This document shows, piece by piece, positions 23,802 through 38,800 of a DNA stretch of 64,000 nt (within the stretch, counting starts at the first letter, position 1; the number at the start of each line of letters is the position of its first letter). Origin of the DNA: Benincasa hispida (lineage: Eukaryota > Streptophyta > Magnoliopsida > Cucurbitales > Cucurbitaceae); assembly GCF_009727055.1 (NCBI RefSeq), contig NC_052350.1, positions 40,968,372-41,032,371 of the forward strand. Direction: 5' to 3'. The position numbers and the translations under genes were made by a program. The notes under the pieces were generated by a model. It had not been told where the DNA came from and ran no database searches. It worked only from the letters and a program-made list of their open reading frames with translations.

Positions 23802-26800
23802 TAAAAATAGCATGATTTGTACACCACCAAGAAGCATTGTATTGCACTAAAAGCCAAAGAGACTCAAAAGAAGCTGTTTCAGATGTTTATTTTCCATCTG
23901 CCTCCCTAAAGATGTTAATTCTGCCTTTAATCCCTATTACTCGGTCCTAATACGAGCTAAAAGTTACTTGGAATGATGCTATCTGGGATCTTCATCAATG
24001 GATTGATTGCTTGGGGAGAAGTAAAAGATCATTCAGAATATTAAAAGACGGTGGGAAAACATTTGGAATTGTACTGATTTTGTTGGCTTTTCTCAAGTTC
24101 TTTCAAATTATTTTATTTCATTACGGTGGCAATTGGACTGGTTTTTGTAACCCTTAGGCCTGAAGTGTCTGGAGAGCGTTTTCCTCTTGCCGCATCTTTT
24201 GTAATGTTATTCATTCAACAAAAAATTATTTAAAAAAAAAAATCTAAAATAACTGTAACAGACTACAGAAAAAGTCCAGTGTTTCCATAATGAGGAAACT
24301 AGAGAAGTGATTAAATTGAAATTTGAGCTATAAAGCACATCCTAGTAAACAAGCAATAATGATTACAAAATACCTGACAGGCACAACTTTGTTACAGCGG
24401 CCACATTGATATAAATCAAGTTTATCTGCTCTTGAAAACAAATATGCAAACCCCTTCTCCCTGAAGGACTTCACTATACCCAACTCCGCAATTTTGGGTT
24501 TGACCTCATTTGCTCTGCGAGCAATCCTTTTCTCCTCAAAATTCTTCACCAGATGCAAAGGAACATAAGTCTCATTTAGCCAATATCTCTTTCTCTCGTT
24601 ACTGGAATCCTCAAGCATAACCCCATGTTTTTTAACGACGTCAGGAAGAACTCTTCTCTTTCCAAAGTCAAGGAGATATTTTACCAAATCCCCTTCAACA
24701 GACTTACGCCGCACAATTACCTTCTTGAAAAGCCTGATGGATTTTCTTAATTCCTTTTCAACCGTAGGAAGAGGATGGGTATTTTCAACATCATACCACC
24801 GAACGTTTGAATAAAACTCTCTAACCTGAAAGCAAAGGAAGAACAAACAGATCACCAAACTTGGACAAAAGAAATACATAAACTAATAAAGCCATCTATC
24901 ACGTACACAGATCAGATTTTCAACAATATATTAGTCATTTGCAAAGGATTGTTTTCTGTTTACTAATATTTACAGGATGATAGTTAAACGATATTTTTTA
25001 TGGCAGTTAAAATGATTGTTTAGCAGGCTCTAACTTTAGCTATTTTTTGGCTACATTAAAATTTAAACGCAGAAGATGGTCAAAGGTTGTTGAATCTTTT
25101 GGGTTCTTCATTCTCCAGCTTTCTACCCACTTCTTTTGGTTGACTACAGTCTTGCAGCATCTCTTTTTTGTGCATGTTCTCAAGCTTAGTTGGCATTTTT
25201 AAGTTCTTCTGTTAAAGCTTTGGTTTGAAAGAGTTTCATCAATTTTTACAATATAAGTTTCTTCCTTGGATTGCTCGCTTTATTTCAGCATTCAATCCAC
25301 TACACATTTGATCTGGATTGATTCTATTTCTCCTGTTTCGTCCTTTTATTTTCTTTGTATTCGTTTTGGTATTTTTGATAATTTAGTTTGGTTTCCTTGT
25401 CCTTTGAGCATTGGTCTTTTTTCATTTTATCAATAAAAAGCTGTGTTCCTTTTGAGAGGAAAAAATAATTTTAAAAAATNNNNNNNNNNNNNAAAAAAAA
25501 AAAAAACAATAACAACAACACACTAAACGTAACAGAACCAATAAATAAGGTTCAAGTTTGCTGTCATCTTTTTCCCGATTATTAACAATACAGAATGTTC
25601 TCTCTGTCTCTCAATTTTGCACTACGAAGGATACGTGAAGTCGTAAAAGTCAGTCGCTTTACTTCTTATATAAAACAAAATTTTCCATAAACAATGCTAG
25701 AAGTACAAAAATTAACTGGTAATTATACCCATTAAAGATAACAACTCAATTGTTCCCTTTGTTTTTTTAAAAGGAAAGGGAACTTTTCATTGATAAAATG
25801 GAAAGAGATAAATACTCAAATTGCAAGGAAACAAAGCAAAGAGCAGAAAATTTAAAAAGAACAAACCGAAGAGAACCATGCATTACAATAAAGAAAAGGT
25901 AGGAAAGGAAAAGAAAAGAAAAGAAATCTCTCCAACTGAACAAGAAAATTGGCGATAAAATACACTTAAATCATAGAACAAGAACATCAATAAGAACCGA
26001 AGAATCTTGAATCTTCAAAACAATCGAGCCAGAGGAACACTGAAAACCCAATGTAGATGGAAATTTGACTGAAGCTTCAAACAAAATAATAGAATAACGG
26101 TCCGATGGAAGGAGTGATAAACTTTTGGGACAAAATAACTTCCAAAGGCCTTCGAAAACTTCTTTTTCCATAAAACCAGCTGCTGCCAAATGAAGAAAGG
26201 GAGGGGATAAATAACCCCAGCTTTGAACTTGAATGAACAAGAAGCAGCTGCCGAAAAGCCACAAATCTACAACTTTAATGCCTTCCAAAATAATTAGCCC
26301 ATGTGGGGATACAAAATAATTAACTCAGTTTGTTCCTGACTTCCCATTTTTAAGAATGTGGAAGTTAAAAAAGAAAAAATGAAAAATGAAAGCATAAGAA
26401 TGGCATTCCTTTAAAAAAAATGAAAGGAAACCATCACATTTAATTGATAAAATGAAAATAGACTAATGCTGAAAACTACAAGAAACCCAAGTGTACAAAA
26501 AACAATAACAGAAAATAAAATAAAACAACAAGACAAATGAATTACAAGAGCAACATAAAAGCATTCCAATTGAGACAAATATCTTGAATAGTATATCTTG
26601 CAAAGCTTTTAGAAACAGGACACCGTGAAAAGGCCTTCAAACAAGATGTGTCAAACTGATCATACCAAGGAAGATGATTATCATGATTCATGAATAACCC
26701 TCTATCAAACCATAATTCGGATAATAAGGTCTTCACTGAATTAGACCATAAAACTTTTTGACTTTGAAGCTACGATTGGACCGGTCAACAGATGTAAAAT

Positions 26801-29800
26801 GTTTTCATTAAAAGAATTAAAGAAAACCCATGAGATGTTGAAGAGTGAGAAAGGTTTCCACCAACAATGCCTTGGATACAGACAGTCAAAGACTAAATGC
26901 TGCAAAGTTTCACGATTCCTCATAGAAAGAGGGCAAATAGAAGGTGATAGGTAGTACCATTTCTCATTATCCAAATAAGGATATTAACTCTTCTGGGAGC
27001 TCTGGACTGCCATAAAGCTGAGAAAACCTCTTTACAAATAAGAGAAGATGCTTCCAAATGCTTTCCCAGAGATTTCACAGAGAATTTTTCAAGTGAATCA
27101 AGGGACCAACTACAAGAATTCAGATTGTCATTAACTTTTATTCTTGCTAAAACACCGAGCAATTGTTGAAAATCAATAATCCCATCAACTTTAAGTAGTT
27201 TTCGAAAGACTTCATCCCAATGGTCAAAGATCAAACCCTTGGGAAAATAAGCAATGTTAAACAGCCGAGGAAAGGATACTTTAAGAGAAGAATCAACAGC
27301 CCAAGTATCCAACCAAAACCGAATTCTTCTTCCATAACCAATATTGAAGGTTGCAAAAGATTCATATTGTAGCCAAATTCTAGAAATACTAATACAGGGA
27401 CTTCTCAAACTTTTCCTAAACTTTCCAGTATGCCAGCTATTTGGACCATTTCCATGAATAGTGCGAACCACCTTGCACCAAAGAGAGTTAGAAGCAAACA
27501 ATGTCAAGACTGATTTACCCCAAAGAGCCTGATTTTTAATTGCAAGTCTAACAATGTCGAGACTGCCACTAAATGAGAGAGCTTACTGCCACTCTGACCT
27601 TCCCAGAAAAGGGATCACATTATTCTCATTATTGGTTCCTAATAATTCTCATTTTTGAGAATTATTTAGCTTCTAAACCTACGGATTTTGATGTAAAATG
27701 CATACATTTAGTCTTTTTTATTAGAAAAATCAAACTTAAAATAGCAAATAATTCATAGATGGTATTTTTCTTCCTAGTTGTGAAAAAAAAAAGTCAAATT
27801 TGGCCAGAAACTTTATAATTTTGGTGCATTTTTGCAAAAAATGTGTTGAAGCCAAACTGTGCAGCATTCAACCAGATTGCTATAGCAATCTACCACAGCA
27901 GAATTAAATTTCCAGATTCAATTTTGGGCTTAATTTTGGGATACTCTCCACCAATCTTGGCAAATTAGGGCAGCCCATGACCCCTCTTCTTCAGCAGCAG
28001 CAACCTCCTCTTCAACTCTATAAAAAGGGACCAAAAGCTCTCCAAATGATCCATTCTTCCTCCAAACAACACAAAAATTCTGCACCTTTATCTTTGTTTA
28101 TTTTACTGTTTTTAGCCGATTCTTGAAGCTCTGAAGCTGCTGCACCTGCATCGATCCAGTTCCATTCGGAAGTTTTGGACTGTAAATTACTCATTTCTCC
28201 TTAAAAAAGGTTGAATCAAGTAAGATTGAGTTAGATTCGCAGCTTTATTCTTTGAGTTTCTTTCTTTCTTTCTTGCATTCTTCTTGTTCTTTAGAACTTA
28301 TATTTATTCAAGCCTTGTTTTAATTTCAATTTTATGTTTTCAGCAGTTTAATCTTTGTAACTCCATTTCATTTTACAGCAGCTATCGTAATAAATTAGTC
28401 TTAGTTCATCTTCCTTTGTTTTTTTAAGATTAATGTTGTAAGTTTAAGTTTTCTTTCGTTTTTATTTTTGCATTTGTCTTTCCCTATCTTCTTTTCTCGA
28501 TCCATTTCATACGAAAGTTGGAACATTAAGACTGGATTTTTACTTGAAAATGTTGAAATCCAAGACCAATTGAGGTGGGTATATGGGAATTCAAGACCAA
28601 TTGAGGCGGGTATATGGGAATCTCTTCTAGTTTTTGAATTAATTAATTTTCTGCACATTATTGCTTAACTTTTCACTAATTTCCAGTACCTTGATGTATT
28701 GTTTTGGTTGAAATTTTGTGCCCTTTCCTTACAAATATTTCCTAATTATACATTTCATTTTCCTTGAAGTTTGACTATCATTAAAAAAATGTCTTTGCCA
28801 TTTAAGTTTCCATTTAGATTTTATTGTCATTACCTTCCTTACAAATTTTTTTCTTTATTTTTTATTTAACATTATGTCCATCTTCTCTAATTTAATTCTG
28901 TGTTTCATCATTTTAATTATGAACTAATTTAATTGTGGGGATTTAAATATGTAATGGCCAACAATATAGGAATATGTAAGGCCTCCAATTATAAAGACTT
29001 ACAATCGTAGGGGCAAGAAGGAAAATAGTGAAAGAGGAGAGGATTAAAAGGAAAGGAATTTAGTTTTAGTTAGCAGTGGGATCTGTGGGGTCCAGCTGAG
29101 AGTGAGGTTAAAAGGGGAGGCTACCCCGTGTAGGGAGGGATCTATCTTTTCAGAGCTATCGTCCCACTACAGGACCTCAAAAAAAATTATCTTTCGTCCT
29201 ATCTTATGAACAACTTTAAGGTGTATGAAGTTTCATATTTTACTCTTTAAGTAGAAGCAGGACGATAGAGATTTCATTTAACTTAAGTTGATCTAGGTCA
29301 GAAGCATACCTACATCAGGATAACCCTTCTTTGAAACACTTTGGTAGTGCTCCGAGATTCGAATCAAAAGAATGAAACAGAGCACATGGAACCATCTCCC
29401 TTTCTTTCTGTCAAGAAAAAATATGGTAGACTAACTTACTTATATTTATAGCAGTTAATGAAAAAGCCCAAGGAATTTTTCTGGTAAGGAGCATCTTGCT
29501 AGTGGAGAGGATTTTCCAGCCCTCTTGAAAGCATTGATGGTTAGGATATCTTTTTTGTGTTTTTTCTTTATTTCTCATATCAGACTAACGAATGACCTTT
29601 TCTCTTGTAATATCCTTTGAAGTTTATAAATAAATTCTATCAGAGGATTACTCTGTTCTTGGAGAGTTGTGGGAGTTCTTTTTTTGGCAGGTGAAGTCTT
29701 AACAGAGTAGAAGCCTAATATGTAAAAGACTAATTAGAATTTAATTTTTCAATGCTAGGTTTGCTTTTATTGATTCATAGATTTACTATTAGTTAAGATT

Positions 29801-32800
29801 GATCACCTAAAATAATATATTCAAAATCTTGTATAATAATGAAAGGGGTAGATGAGGTTTGGAATAAATAAAAGCAATATAAGAGAGGAGCTTAGACATA
29901 AGACCTTGCTTCCGACCCTAGACATAGAGCAAGACCTATAAAATCAAAAGGTTATGTTTTAAATCAACTAAGTTACATTAGCCATAGAAATATAGGTTTA
30001 ATGACTTAGCCTCCTAAAAATTCATAGAATGTCAAATAGGTGTAGAATCCGAATTACCTTAAGCATTGTGTGATTGAGTTCAAATTATATTTGCATATTA
30101 GGCTATAACTCCTTAAAATTAGGCATAATCGTATTTAAATCCTCCTTTTCTCATAATTGAATTTTAGTTGTTTCATCTTTTACTCCTTGTCATTACAATT
30201 TCAAAACCAATCGAAACAATTTTTTGGTTACTTGGTTACTAAAGTTGCAATTTTGAGGAAAATTTTGTTGTTTATAAGAATTTCTTTTGAAAAACGTTCC
30301 CTTCGGAGATGACTTGAAATTCTTCCAATTTCCTTTACTACTTATCGACGGTGGCACTTGCACTAGGTTGAAGCTCTTATTCAAAAAGGTTTTCAAATTA
30401 GTAAAAGTGAATTCAGTCGATCAGTTCCCCAGTGTTGCTCCCTTTGTAGAGGTGCGTCGAAAAATCCTAACCATATCCTTTGGATGTCATTTTTTTTAAT
30501 AGAATCAATCGTTTTCATTGAGAAAGAATGAAAGAATACACGGGCATACAGAAAAAAACCCACAAAAGATCCCTTTAAAGGAGGGGTTTCCAACTATGTA
30601 AGATGTTGCCTAGAGTATAATTACAAAAAGCATTCAAAATCAAAGCCCAAAGAGAAACATGAAACGTCGTCAAAGACCAAACCTCGCTAGGGTCCCTCTC
30701 CACATCCCTAAACATTCTATTGTTTCTCTCACCCCACAGATCCCACAAAATAGAGCACATCCCCATAAACCAAAGAAAGCGACCTTTCTCTTTGAAAGGC
30801 AGATGGACGAGGAACTCCCCGATCATCAAACGAACGTCCCTCTGGCAAGCAAGCAACCAAATTGAACTCCTCCAAGAGATAGATCCAAACGGATCTCGCA
30901 TACTGACACTCCCAGAGAAGGTGATCCATGTTTTTCTCTACCTTCCGACCATGGATGCAACAAAAAGAACCAATTAATGAAAGCATCTTCCTCAAAACCT
31001 TATCCATCATGTTCACACGGCCAAGCAGAACCTGCTTGGCAAAAACCTTACTTTCTTTGGAATCTTAATCAACTAAAATCCAAAAATGACTCACAGGAAA
31101 AACCCTCCACCGTATTAGGGCTCCAGACACGAACGTCCCTTCTCCCCAATCTAAAGTCAAAAATCTCAACCAAGAAAAGAAGAGAGGCCACCACCGTCGT
31201 TTCCTATTGGACAATGCTCGACGGAAATCAAAGGAGAAAGAAACAGATTCCCTTACCAAACCAAAAAATCCAATACAAAACAATTTTTCAAAGAGGACAA
31301 ATGGTATAACCTAGGAAATGCCGATGGACCCAATGATCCTCCTAGAGAAGGGTATCCTTTGGATGTTGTTATGTTTAGTTGATATGGTCCAAATTTCTCG
31401 AACCTTTTGGAGTCTCATTGACCTAGAGTGAAAAGTGCATGGTTGTGAAGGAGGAGGTTTTACATCTTCTCCCTGTCAAGAGAAAGGGAAGATTTCTATG
31501 GCAGGCTTGCTTCTTCGCCTTTACATTGGGGGATTTGGCTTGAGAGGAATCGTAGGCTTTTTGGAGGTGCAGAAAAATCAAAAAGGGAGATGTGGGAGGT
31601 TATTAATAAAATAATAAAGATATCTTTTTAGTTTTCATTAACAATTAGATAACATGTTTTTTTTTTCTTGTAATAGAATCAACAATTTTCATTGAGAAAA
31701 AATGGGAAAAAAAAGGTCCACAAAACATCCATGCTAGAGAAACTATTAAATAAACAATTAGATAACACGTATAGAAATTACTCAATTCGAGAATGTCAAC
31801 CTTCTCTCCCAACATTACAAATTGACTTTAAAAAAAAGCACATCCTATCCAAACTACATAAAACAAATACATAGAAAATAGAAAGTGGAAATGCATATCA
31901 TAACACTCCCCTTCTAACGGCCTATTCAAATTTCAAACATAGACAACTATTTAAAATTGAACATTTTAATCACCATTTGAAATTAAATTCACCCTTTTAC
32001 CCTTATTGGAATAAACCTTCATAATTGGAGGTGAAACAGTTATCAGGTTCAAAGCCTCGTCTTGGGCTTTAGTAGTTAAGGCTTTTTCGAATTATCAACT
32101 AGAATTTATTCTTTTTAATTGGAGCCCTTTGTGGGAGCATAGATTGAGAGAAATAGTAGAATTTTTAGAAGGGTGGAGAGGTCTTTAGATGAGGTTTCAA
32201 ATGAGGTGATGTTTAATGTCTCTTTATGAGTTTGCCAGAGATTTTTCGGATGATCAATTCAATATAATTCTTTGTGTTGGAGCTCATTTTTGTAGTTGAG
32301 AGCTTGTTTTGCTATGCTCTTATATTTTCTTTCATTCTTCTCAATGGAAGCTTGATTTTTTTATCCAAAAGAAGAATCTTTTAGATTGGAGCGCTTTCTT
32401 GTAGCACTCCAATCTAATCCTAAAATTAGATAACACGTATAGAAATTAATCAATTCGAGAAGGTCAACCTTCTCTCCCAACATTACAAAGTGACTTCAAG
32501 AAAAAGTACACCCTATCCAAACAACATAAAACAAATACATAGAAAGTGGAAACGCATATCATAACACTCCCCTTCTAACGGCCTATTCAAATTTCAAACA
32601 TATACAACTATTTAAAATTGAACATTTTAATCACCAATGGAAATTTAATTCACCCTTTTACCCTTCTTGGAATAAACCCTCCAGGTCAAACAATTATCAG
32701 GTTCAAAGCCTCATCTTGGGCTTCAGTAGTTAAGGCTTTTTGGAATTATCAACTAGAATTTATTCTTTTTAATTGGAGCCCTTTGTGGGAGCTCATTCTT

Positions 32801-35800
32801 GTAGGTAGTTGAGAGCTTCTTTTGTAGGCTTGTTTTGCTATGTTCTTGTATTTTCTTTCATTCTTTTCAATGGAAGCTTGATTTTTTTATCCAAAAGAAG
32901 AATCTTTTAGATTGGAGCGCTTTCTTGTAGTGCTTCAATCTAACCTTAAAATAACACGTATAGAAACTACTCAATTCGAGAAGGTCAACCTTCTCTCCCA
33001 ACATTACAAAGTGACTTCAAGAAAAAGCACACCCTATCCAAACTACAAAATACATAGAAAGTAGAAATGCATATCATAACACTCCCCTTCTAACGGCCTA
33101 TTCAAATTTCAAGTATAGACAACTATTTAAAATTGAACATTTTAATCACCATTTGAAATTAAATTCACCCTTTTACCCTTCTTGGAATAAACCTTCGTAA
33201 TTGGAGGTCAAACAGTTATCAAGTCAATGCCTCGCCTTGGGCTTCAGTTGTTAAGGCTTTTTGGAATTATCAATTAGAATTTATTCTTTTTAATTGGAGC
33301 CCTTTGTGGAAGTATAGATTGAGAGAAACGGTAGAACTTTTATAGGGGTGGAAAGGTCTTTAGATGAGGTTTCGGAGGAGGTGACGTTTAGTGTCTCTTT
33401 ATGGGCATTAGTTTGCCAAAGATTTTTGTAATGATCAATTTAGTATTGTTCTTTTGTGTTGGAGCTCATTCTTGTAGATAGTTGAGAGCTTCTTTTGTAG
33501 GCTTGTTTTGCAATACTCTTGTATTTTCTTTCATTCTTCTCAATGAAAGCTTGATTTTTTATCTAAAAGAAGAATCTTTTAGATTGGAGCACTTTCTTGC
33601 AGCTCTTTGGACTACCTTTTCTTGGGTTTTTTTTTTAATATGTCCTTGTACAATCTTTCATTTCTTTCAATGAAAGTTCTGGTTTCATATACAAAAAATA
33701 AAAAAGAAAAATCATGAAGTCTTCCTCCTCCCAAAGAAGAAAAGAAAAGAAGTATGAAGTACCCAAAATTTGAATTGGTAACTCTTCCTGCTTTTTGGCA
33801 CTAGAAGTTCCTACATTACAAGGAAGTTGACTTGATGTGGATATAAACAACAGGGAGGCGGAAGAAAACAGAAGTCATAGCAAGACAAAGGAACTACTAT
33901 CTAAATGCATAGATGCAAACTTAAAACCTGGAATGCAAGCTGCTCCACACTTGTTGATGCTTCTACAGCAGCTCGCCAGGCAATAGATCTGCTCCTTCTC
34001 GCCCATTCTGAACCCTCAGGATATGCAATTCCTGGTATCTTTGTACAGCCAGCTGCAGAATTTTAAACTTCAAAAGAATTCAGAATTACTATTCAGTTGA
34101 CTTCATTGCAAATGATGTCAACTCAGCTTTAAGAAAAGATTAAAATGTTACAAACCTTGTCGTGCAGCCTTTGAAACCAAAGAGCGAGGTAAAACCTTCC
34201 AGTTAAAAATGCGACGAGAAAGCTGGCCACCCCTCCACCAGAACATACTTAATCCACTAGAACCATTTGAAGAGGCATTTGACTCACTATCTGAAAACCT
34301 AGCCCTTTTTCTACTAATTCCATGTTTAGTACCACGTAATGAACTGGTAATGTAAAGGGAAGCTGAACCCAAGGTGTTAACAGAGTCGACATACTTAAAC
34401 CACTCAGCTGATATAGCAGGATGCCGTAAATTTGATTCTATCTGTAAAATTTTTTATAACAAAAAAAAATAGCATTCATAAGAACTCAAGAATGGAGGCA
34501 ATACAGACAACAATCGATGCAAACTGTGAGGAAGGGTGAGGAGTTCAGAAATTTGCAGTATTGTTATAAATCACACTTGAAGGGCATTTATGTTCAAAGC
34601 TAACCGTTACATAAAACAGTAAACAGTGTTACGCAATTGTTCCTTTTTTATTGGCAGGAAAAATAAGGATGATGCTTTCCACTACTACTGTCAAGGAGTC
34701 TTTATCACCACGAGACAGATCCTGAGGTCCACATTGGTTATGAGGCCATGGAAGATTAAGACTTAAGAGACCCAAAAGTTACAAGGAATTATCTTCAAAA
34801 TAAACTTCAAGAAAGCTTAGCTACAAGATAAAATAAGCTGTGATCTTGAAGGGGATGTCATGTTTACACCAAAATAGAGCAATAAATATAGAAGAATCTA
34901 GGATGTCTTTGGAGGGCTTTGAACTATTTTTGAAGATCCAATCATTTCTTTTCTCCCAAATCTTGGACAAAACCGTGCAAATGATGTTGTTCCCTTAGAC
35001 TGCCTTGAAATCTTGGATGATCCAGCAACAGCATTCTGATTCACGCCACAGTGTCATGAGGGTGGCCATGCTCCAACTAAAAGCCTTGAAAATTTCTGTC
35101 CAGATAGCATATGCAAATAATGGAAGAAAAGATGATCCAATGATTCACTGCTATTTTGGCAGAGGCAACATCAATAAGGAGAGAGGTTTATCCAGGGGTA
35201 TATAGCTTGCAGCCTATCCAAAGTATTTAGGCAAAAGTGACTGGTTTCCCACATTAGCACTTCTATCCTTTTTGGGCAGTGAGACTTCCAAATCTGTTTC
35301 TAAATAGCACCATCAGTGGACAGGATGGTAGTAGCTAAATGAGACAACAAGAAACTTGTGGTAAAAAGACCATTTGATTCTAACTTCCATGACCAGCCTA
35401 GTTAAGATGTCCAGGTGCGTCCCCTGATCCATAGACCCTTTTGCTCATTGTATAATCCTCTTGTACATTGAGCATTAGTCTCAAATCAATAAAGAGACTC
35501 GTTTCCTTTTCAAAAAAAAAACTTCCATGACCAAAGATCTGGCTGGTTAGTGAGCTGTATACCCGGCATGAGATGTAAAAAGTTGGCACATTCTTCAATC
35601 TCATCATCTTCAAGGAGCCTTCTAAAATTCAAGGACCATGAATCATGAAGAGAGTTCCAAACATCACCAATGGAGGCATATTTGCTGTTGGCAATGGCAA
35701 ACAAGTGGGGGGAAATAAGATTGAGAGGAGAGGAGCCAAACCACACATCAGACAGAAAGCAGTGGTGGTACCATTCCCAACTTCACACTGTATATTGCTA

Positions 35801-38800
35801 TAAATGATATCCTTATGCTTCATAATATGAGCCCATGAACTTCTATTTGTGGATTTCCGATGGACGGAAGGCTTACAGCCAAAATAGTGGGAATGATATT
35901 TTGCCTTGATGAGATTTCTCCATAAGACTACCTTTTCTAGTTGAAAGCGCCAAAACCATTTAGCAAGGAGGGACTTGATACAATGCTTTATGTCAAATAA
36001 GTTGAGACCGCTGAGACCAACTTCTTCCGATGGTTGAGAATGTGCCATCTAAGAACTCTTTTGGGTCCCACACCACAAAAAATTCCTGAATCTCTTATCA
36101 ATGAAGTCATCAACTTTGGTTGGAATTTGGAAGAGAGGCAAGTAATAGATGGGCAAGTTCATTAAAGTGGCCTTCAATAGTGTTAATCTTCCTCCTTAGA
36201 GAGAAGTTGTGTTGCCAAAAATGAAGCCTCTCGTCAATCTTATCCAAGATGGGTTGCCAAAATGAGGTTGAGGATGGCTTACCAAAGAGAGGGAGCCCCA
36301 TGTATTCGGCTGGCTAAGAACCCATCTTGCAGTCATATCTCTTTGATATGCTTTCAACCCATAAACTATCACAATTAATGCCCAAAAGTTCTGATTTGTG
36401 ACAGTTGATGTTTAGACCGGATGCTCCCTCAAAGAAACTTACCAAACAAATGAGATTGTCATGTAAGGTAAACATCCAAAATTTTCCTTCCTTCCAAAAA
36501 AGCGGATTGGCATTCCGAAATGGTGGTTGGTAGAACTTTCTTGAGTGGTTTGAGAGAACGCATGCAATGATCTTGTACAACCAAGTGCTTAGACTAATCG
36601 GTCAAAAATCACCAACTTTTCAAGCATCAATCTTTTTTGGGAGGAGGCAAATGTACATTTCATCATTGTCAAAAAATTCTTGGGACACTCTAACTAGGTC
36701 ATCCTTTAGGATGTTCTATGACTTTTTAAAAAATTCCGCAATGTAACTATCTCACCTCGGGGTTTTGTCGGTGCCCAAAGCCTTAACCGCTAACCAAATC
36801 TCATTTGTTGTGAAAGATTCGTCAAGGAACCTACTTTGTTTAATATTGATAGGGGCCCAAAAGATAGAGTGTGGAAGAAATATACTTCCTTTTTTTTTTT
36901 TTTTTGGAGAAAATAGTGCTTTGTAGAAGGTGATAATTCGGCCGCAATCTCTGAATCACTACTCAGGCTTGTGTTTTGGGCATTGAGCATCCCTATGATG
37001 CTTTTTCTTCTCTTTTCATCAGCATATTTACGAAAGAAGGTAGTGTTCTCATCCCCTTCTAACTACCAATTTGCCTTGCATTTCTGTCCCCATTTAATTT
37101 CTTCAGCGGCCAATAGGAAGAGCAAATGTTCTTTAATGGAATTGTGCATGTTGTGCATTGCCTTGCTGAAGGTGTTTTCTTCTGCCCTGATTTCTGTGAT
37201 TCAATGATTCCAAAAGTTTGGCGGTTCCATTCTTTTAGATCCAATTTCAGGACTTTGAGTTTTTGTATATGAAGCCATATCCTGGCCAGCCTATGAGAGG
37301 ATGTTTTTTTCCACCAATCTTCAGGCATAAACCTTTTGTGACTTAGCCACATATTCTGAAACTTGAAAGGTGTTGGACCCCATCTTTGATTGCCTAGAGC
37401 CAGAAGCAAGGGGAAAAGCTCTGATGTTGGCCTATCCAATCTTCTCAAGGATGCATCCATAAATTTTCCAAGGACATGATTGACAAAGGAAGTGGTCAAT
37501 CCTTGTATGCGTAGCAGGAAACCTATTACCCGACCAAGTGAACTTGCCATTGGAGAGAGGAATGTCTATGAGTTCACAATGCTCAATGGACTTCAAGAAA
37601 GCTTTAATCAGGGCCTTTGAATAAGTCTAGAGAAAAAAGAGATTTTGGGTCTAACTGGAGGCCCTTGATTTGAGATGGTCTTTGTTCAATCAATTGTTCC
37701 ATCATGTTTAATAGTAAGCGTATAGAATATCTTTTCTGCCTCATGCCTTGTGAAGTATTCAACAAGATGGGATGCTATCCCTATGGTTGTCAATGTTCAT
37801 ATTAGGTTCTTGTCTCATTGGAGATTAAACCACTATATATTAGCCTAATGGTCAACAACGGTGATAAATAGTAGTGTTTAGAGCAAAAATGAGTTCAAGT
37901 CATAGTGGCCATCTACTTAAGGTTTAATATCCTACAAGTTTTCTTGACAATCAAATATAGTAGGATCAAGCAGTTCAATGAGAATAGTTGAGGTGCATGC
38001 AAGCTCACTCAAACATTTATGGATATAAAAGAAAATAGAAAGTAAATAGAAGATTATTAGAAGGTTCTCATATGGGAAGGGGTAAGGTTACCTTGCTCAC
38101 CTCTAATTTGGAGAAAATGTTATCCTTTCTTTTGTTCTTTTGCCTTACGAGAATGTTTTTTGACAGATTGTTCTAGAAAAAGGCTTTCTCAATCACAGTC
38201 AAGTTTTATATTTTGTTGCAATTTTTCAGGGTTTGGGCAAAAGTGAAGACATTGCATCTTCAATAAAAATCTTCAAATACTATATGATACTCTGATCTTA
38301 CTTGGAGTTTATGGAAGGATATCTCGAAAGAGCTCCCTCCTTTTGCGGAGTTAATCTAGTGTGTGGTGCAAGAAGGGAGGGAGACTTATTTCTGGGAGGA
38401 TCACTGGGTGGGCGAGAGACCTCTTTGTGTCTTATATCCTCGACTCTATCATTTTTCGTATCTTAGAAACAATTTTGTTGCTAAGTTTCTTGTGTGGTCA
38501 AGGAATTCATGTTCCTTCTCTTTTAGGTTTCGTCGGAACCTTTCCAATAAAGAAACTTTGAATGTTGTTTCTCTTCTTTTTTTGCTTGAGAATCACTCTT
38601 TTAGGCATGGGAGAAAGGATGTGAGGGTTTGGAGACCCAATCCTTTGGAAGGATTCTCTTGAAGGTCCTTTTTTCAGAGTCTTGTGGGCCCATTCTCCCT
38701 AAGATATCTCGGTCTCTTTGGTCCTTTGGAGGATTAAGGTCCCTAGGAAGGAGAGGTTTTTCACCTGACAAGTTACATGGTCGTGCGAATACGATTGATC

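Noticed and set aside
27843..28560. Possible LTR or promoter in PTM intron 5 (TGTTGAAG start, TATAAAAAGG box)
   Set aside because: No second LTR, primer binding site, polypurine tract or target duplication was found, so it is listed only as unassigned sequence.
31761..33605. CRISPR-like array
   Set aside because: Units are over 500 bp, contain LINE protein remnants and have no short repeat/spacer pattern. The genome is eukaryotic.
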